A stretch of 8,851 nucleotides of DNA from Gammaproteobacteria bacterium (GTDB lineage Bacteria > Pseudomonadota > Gammaproteobacteria > Porifericomitales > Porifericomitaceae). Location of the stretch: NCBI GenBank assembly GCA_028817255.1, contig JAPPQA010000098.1:1-8851 (forward strand). Reading direction: 5' to 3'. Every line of letters starts with the position of its first letter. Position 1 is the stretch's first letter. Both the position numbers and the translations under genes were made by a program. Below are positions 6,747-8,851 of the stretch, in pieces. The notes under the pieces are model-generated. The model was given only the letters and a program-made list of their open reading frames with translations. It was not told where the DNA came from and made no database searches.

Positions 6747-8147
6747 TTAAGGCTGATTTATCGCGGCCGCCGCCTCATCGCCGTCCTTGCCGCCCTCGAC
6801 GAAAAAGCTGACGATGTACAGGATCAGCCCAATCAGAAAAACCACTCCGGTCAGTTCGCGCAACCAATAAAAGATGGCAATCTTATCCTGAACCGCCATA
6901 AACGGCAGGCCGTCGTCAATCCGTTGCAGCCATACTTGCAGGATGCCGGCGCCGGTCAGGAACAAGGTAATAAACACCATTGCCACGCTCATCAGCCAGA
7001 ACGACCACATTTCCACGACCTGCGACAGATTGCTGTTGGCGGCCCCCCTGCCCCGCAGGATCGGCATGGCGTAGGAAATGATAGTCAGCACGATCATCGC
7101 ATAGGCGCCATAAAATGCCATATGGCCATGGGCCGCGGTGATCTGCGTGCCATGGGTATAATAATTAACGGGGGCAAGGGTATGCAGAAACCCCCAAACG
7201 CCAGCGCCGAGAAAGGCCAGCACCGCGGTGCCCATTGCCCACAAAGTAACCGCCTTGTTCGGATGGGAACGGCGGCGCCTGTTGATCATGGTAAACGCAA
7301 AAATCGTCATAAAGAAAAACGGCAGCGGCTCCATGGCGGAAAACACCGAACCCCACCATTGCCAATACCCCGGCGTGCCAATCCAGTAATAATGGTGCCC
7401 GGTGCCAATGATGCCCGTTATCAGGGCCATCGCGATAATAATGTACAGCCACTTGTCTATTATCTCCCGATCGACGCCCGTCGTTTTGATCAATACGAAG
7501 GCGAGGATCGCACCGAGGATCAATTCCCATACGCCCTCGACCCACAAATGCACCACCCACCACCAGTAATATTTGTCCAGTACGAGATTATCCGGGTTGT
7601 AGAACGCGAATAGAAAGAACACGGCAAGCCCCACCAATCCCGTCAGCAGCACGATACTGACAACGGTCTTTCTGCCTTTCAGCACGGTCAGGCCGATATT
7701 GTACAAAAACGACAACACGACCAATACGATGCCGATCTTGGTTATCGTCGGCTGTTCCAGAAACTCCCGCCCCATGGTCGGCAGCAAGTGGTTGCCGGTA
7801 ATCCGCGCCAGGGTCGCATAAGGCACGGCGAGATAGCCGACGACCGTCAACCCGGCCGCCACCAGAAACACCCAGAACGTAACGATGGCCAGTTTGGGGC
7901 TTTCCAGTTCCCGTTCCGCCTCTTCCGGTACAAGAAAATAACTCGCGCCCATAAATCCAAACAGGATCCAGATGATCAATGTATTGGTATGCACCATGCG
8001 GGCGACGTTAAACGGAATTTCCGGGAATAGAAAATCGCCTATTACATATTGCAGCCCCATAATAAGGCCGAATACGATCTGTACGACAAACAAGGCAATC
8101 GCCGCGACAAAGTACGGCTTGGCAACGGCCTGCGACTGGTATTGCAT
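6747..8147 (-). CDS. norB: NorB, catalytic heme b subunit of cytochrome c nitric oxide reductase
   Basis: The catalytic subunit reduces 2 NO to N2O at a heme b3-FeB centre in the inner membrane. It is a 12-helix member of the heme-copper oxidase superfamily. All functional residues of Pseudomonas NorB are present at constant spacing. Numbered from the ATG at 8147, His53 (VHTN) and His342 are heme b ligands and His340 is the heme b3 ligand (AAHGHMAF). His200, Glu204 (VVHLWVEGVWEL), His251 and His252 (GTGHHYYW) bind FeB. Glu273 (AMEPLPF) lies near the active site, and Glu128 (GREFLEQP) is the calcium ligand. Two ATGs are possible, 8153 and 8147. GAGGAG at 8154-8159 touches the first but sits 6 bases before the second, so 8147 (466 residues, as in Pseudomonas) is preferred. 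The gene follows norC by 87 bases, and norQ follows by 8. Confidence 0.98.
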   Translation of the reverse strand: MQYQSQAVAKPYFVAAIALFVVQIVFGLIMGLQYVIGDFLFPEIPFNVARMVHTNTLIIWILFGFMGASYFLVPEEAERELESPKLAIVTFWVFLVAAGLTVVGYLAVPYATLARITGNHLLPTMGREFLEQPTITKIGIVLVVLSFLYNIGLTVLKGRKTVVSIVLLTGLVGLAVFFLFAFYNPDNLVLDKYYWWWVVHLWVEGVWELILGAILAFVLIKTTGVDREIIDKWLYIIIAMALITGIIGTGHHYYWIGTPGYWQWWGSVFSAMEPLPFFFMTIFAFTMINRRRRSHPNKAVTLWAMGTAVLAFLGAGVWGFLHTLAPVNYYTHGTQITAAHGHMAFYGAYAMIVLTIISYAMPILRGRGAANSNLSQVVEMWSFWLMSVAMVFITLFLTGAGILQVWLQRIDDGLPFMAVQDKIAIFYWLRELTGVVFLIGLILYIVSFFVEGGKDGDEAAAAINQP

Positions 8148-8153
8148 CGTCAT

Positions 8154-8159
8154 CTCCTC
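8154..8159 (-). promoter_or_regulatory. Ribosome binding site deciding the norB start
   Basis: On the minus strand GAGGAG is directly followed by ATGACGATG. Zero spacing to the first ATG is unfavourable and six bases to the second is ideal. Translation most likely begins at 8147, two codons later than the longest frame. Confidence 0.65.
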
Positions 8160-8217
8160 ATCCGGTTATGCCAAAGATTGCGCTTCATGCCCTGATCGTT
8201 CCCCTCGAATTCCCCCG

Positions 8218-8244
8218 GCATCAGCCTTGAAGCATCAGCCTTGA
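8218..8244 (-). repeat. 13 bp tandem duplication spanning the norC stop
   Basis: GCATCAGCCTTGA occurs at 8218-8230 and again at 8232-8244 with one base between, a period of 14. The right copy contains the norC stop codon and last codons; the left copy lies in the norC-norB spacer. The reading frame is not changed, so it looks like a neutral slippage duplication. Confidence 0.85.
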
Positions 8245-8666
8245 ATATTGGGCGGCCAATTCTCCGTATCGATCTCGCTGGTCCATTTCAGGAATTCCGC
8301 CAGATCGTCCAACTCCTCTTCGCTCAAATCGAATTTGGGCATGCTGCGGCGGCCCGGAATGCCCTCCGCGGGCCTGGACTTGATAAAGCCGATAATCGCT
8401 TCTTTCGAGCCGAAGCGGGTATAAACGTTGCCCAGTTCCGGGGCGAAGTAAGCGCCCTCACCCAGCAAAGTATGGCAGCCGATGCAGTTATTCTCTTCCC
8501 AGATCAGCTTGCCGTTGGCAACCTGCGCGGTGATATTCTCCCGACGATCCCGTTCAGGCAGCTCCCTGGAGGTATCCAGCGTCAAGCCGAGGAACAACAA
8601 GATAAAGAAGACGCTGCCGCCGAAATAAATATTCCGGGCCATGCCCTTGGTGAAGAACTCGCTCAT
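8235..8666 (-). CDS. norC: NorC, membrane-anchored cytochrome c subunit of nitric oxide reductase
   Basis: The electron-entry subunit passes electrons from periplasmic cytochrome c or cupredoxin to NorB. Its 143 residues compare with 146 in Pseudomonas. The opening MSEFFTKGMARNIYFGGS matches the family exactly in style and fixes the start. A single uncleaved membrane helix (about 13-30) precedes the periplasmic cytochrome domain. Heme c is bound at CIGCH (Cys61, Cys64, His65), and the axial Met109 lies in RRSMPKFDL. Gly71 and Tyr73 in GEGAYFAPELGNV match the residues that bind the calcium at the NorB interface. The C terminus, EFLKWTSEIDTENWPPN, is the usual one. It is the first gene of the cluster and its own promoter should lie in 8667-8851. 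The ribosome binding site is modest (AGCAGG just before the ATG). Confidence 0.98.
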   Translation of the reverse strand: MSEFFTKGMARNIYFGGSVFFILLFLGLTLDTSRELPERDRRENITAQVANGKLIWEENNCIGCHTLLGEGAYFAPELGNVYTRFGSKEAIIGFIKSRPAEGIPGRRSMPKFDLSEEELDDLAEFLKWTSEIDTENWPPNIQG

Positions 8667-8851
8667 CCTGCTACCGTAAAAGAAACGAGATGAATTTTCA
8701 ACGGCTGAGCGAGGCGCCTGTCAAAGCAAAGCAGAAATGTCCTATTCCGGGTCTTCGGGCGGGGCCTTTCGTTGACAATACGGCATTGTTCGCGGGGCGC
8801 AGGCAAGCGCAAGCGGCTTGTGAGGGGAAAAGATTCCCACTCCGCTATTCC
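8667..8851. other. Region upstream of norC
   Basis: 185 bases to the window end without a recognisable gene. Two exact dyads are visible: ACAAT (8775-8779) with ATTGT (8785-8789) across 5 bases, and GGGAA (8825-8829) with TTCCC (8834-8838) across 4 bases. The second resembles the GGGAAT hairpins at the left end of the window. No regulator gene begins here. Confidence 0.4.
8696..8724 (-). promoter_or_regulatory. Possible norC promoter
   Basis: Read on the minus strand, a perfect TTGACA (8724-8719) is followed after 17 bases by TTGAAA (8701-8696), a poor -10 hexamer with 3 of 6 consensus matches. Transcription would begin about 20-25 bases before the norC ATG. A weak -10 would fit a promoter that needs an activator, but no activator site was identified with confidence. 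Confidence 0.3.

Noticed and set aside
5902..7613. Plus-strand frames of 243 and 345 codons across norQ and norB
   Set aside because: Both are antisense to genes with all expected functional residues, and their compositions are typical shadow frames.
8689..8701. Possible FNR/Dnr box, TTGAAAATTCATC on the minus strand
   Set aside because: Only one half-site resembles TTGAT, the second half and spacing do not fit TTGAT-N4-ATCAA, and it lies too close to the norC start for activation.

Overview
The window is moderately GC-rich proteobacterial DNA. Its dominant content is a complete, tightly packed nitric oxide reductase cluster on the minus strand, read from right to left as norC, norB, norQ, an unnamed small membrane protein gene, then norD. 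The two structural subunits look very close to the cytochrome c-dependent enzyme (cNOR) of Pseudomonas. Together with a malate synthase of the AceB type and an outer-membrane beta-barrel of the DUF481 type, this suggests a Gram-negative, facultatively denitrifying gammaproteobacterium or betaproteobacterium. The species cannot be fixed from the window.

Layout from left to right. Positions 1-289 carry no recognisable gene before the MORN reading frame. They hold a roughly 150 bp repeat element bounded by a perfect 14 bp inverted repeat, followed by a short GGGAAT-type hairpin. Positions 290-967 (+) encode a membrane-anchored or secreted MORN-repeat protein whose natural start seems to be a non-standard ATA codon. 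Convergent to it, at 1024-2604 (-), is malate synthase A without its usual partner isocitrate lyase nearby. At 2812-3504 (-) is a DUF481 outer-membrane protein with a strong ribosome binding site.

Positions 3687-8666 (-) are the nor cluster. NorC (membrane-anchored cytochrome c) and NorB (heme b / heme b3-FeB subunit) form the enzyme that reduces two NO to N2O. NorQ (MoxR-type AAA+ ATPase) and NorD (VWA/MIDAS protein) are the chaperone pair needed to activate it, probably by inserting the non-heme iron. Between norQ and norD, with gaps of 3 and 1 bases, sits a 137-residue protein with three to four predicted membrane helices. It is neither NorE nor NorF by size or sequence and is the best candidate for an undescribed accessory part. 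Spacing suggests norB-norQ-x-norD are translated as one unit, with norC 80-87 bases upstream of norB depending on the norB start. No regulator gene (NorR, NsrR, Dnr) is present. The 185 bases upstream of norC hold a possible TTGACA promoter element but no convincing FNR/Dnr box.

Nearly all other long open frames are antisense shadows of these genes.
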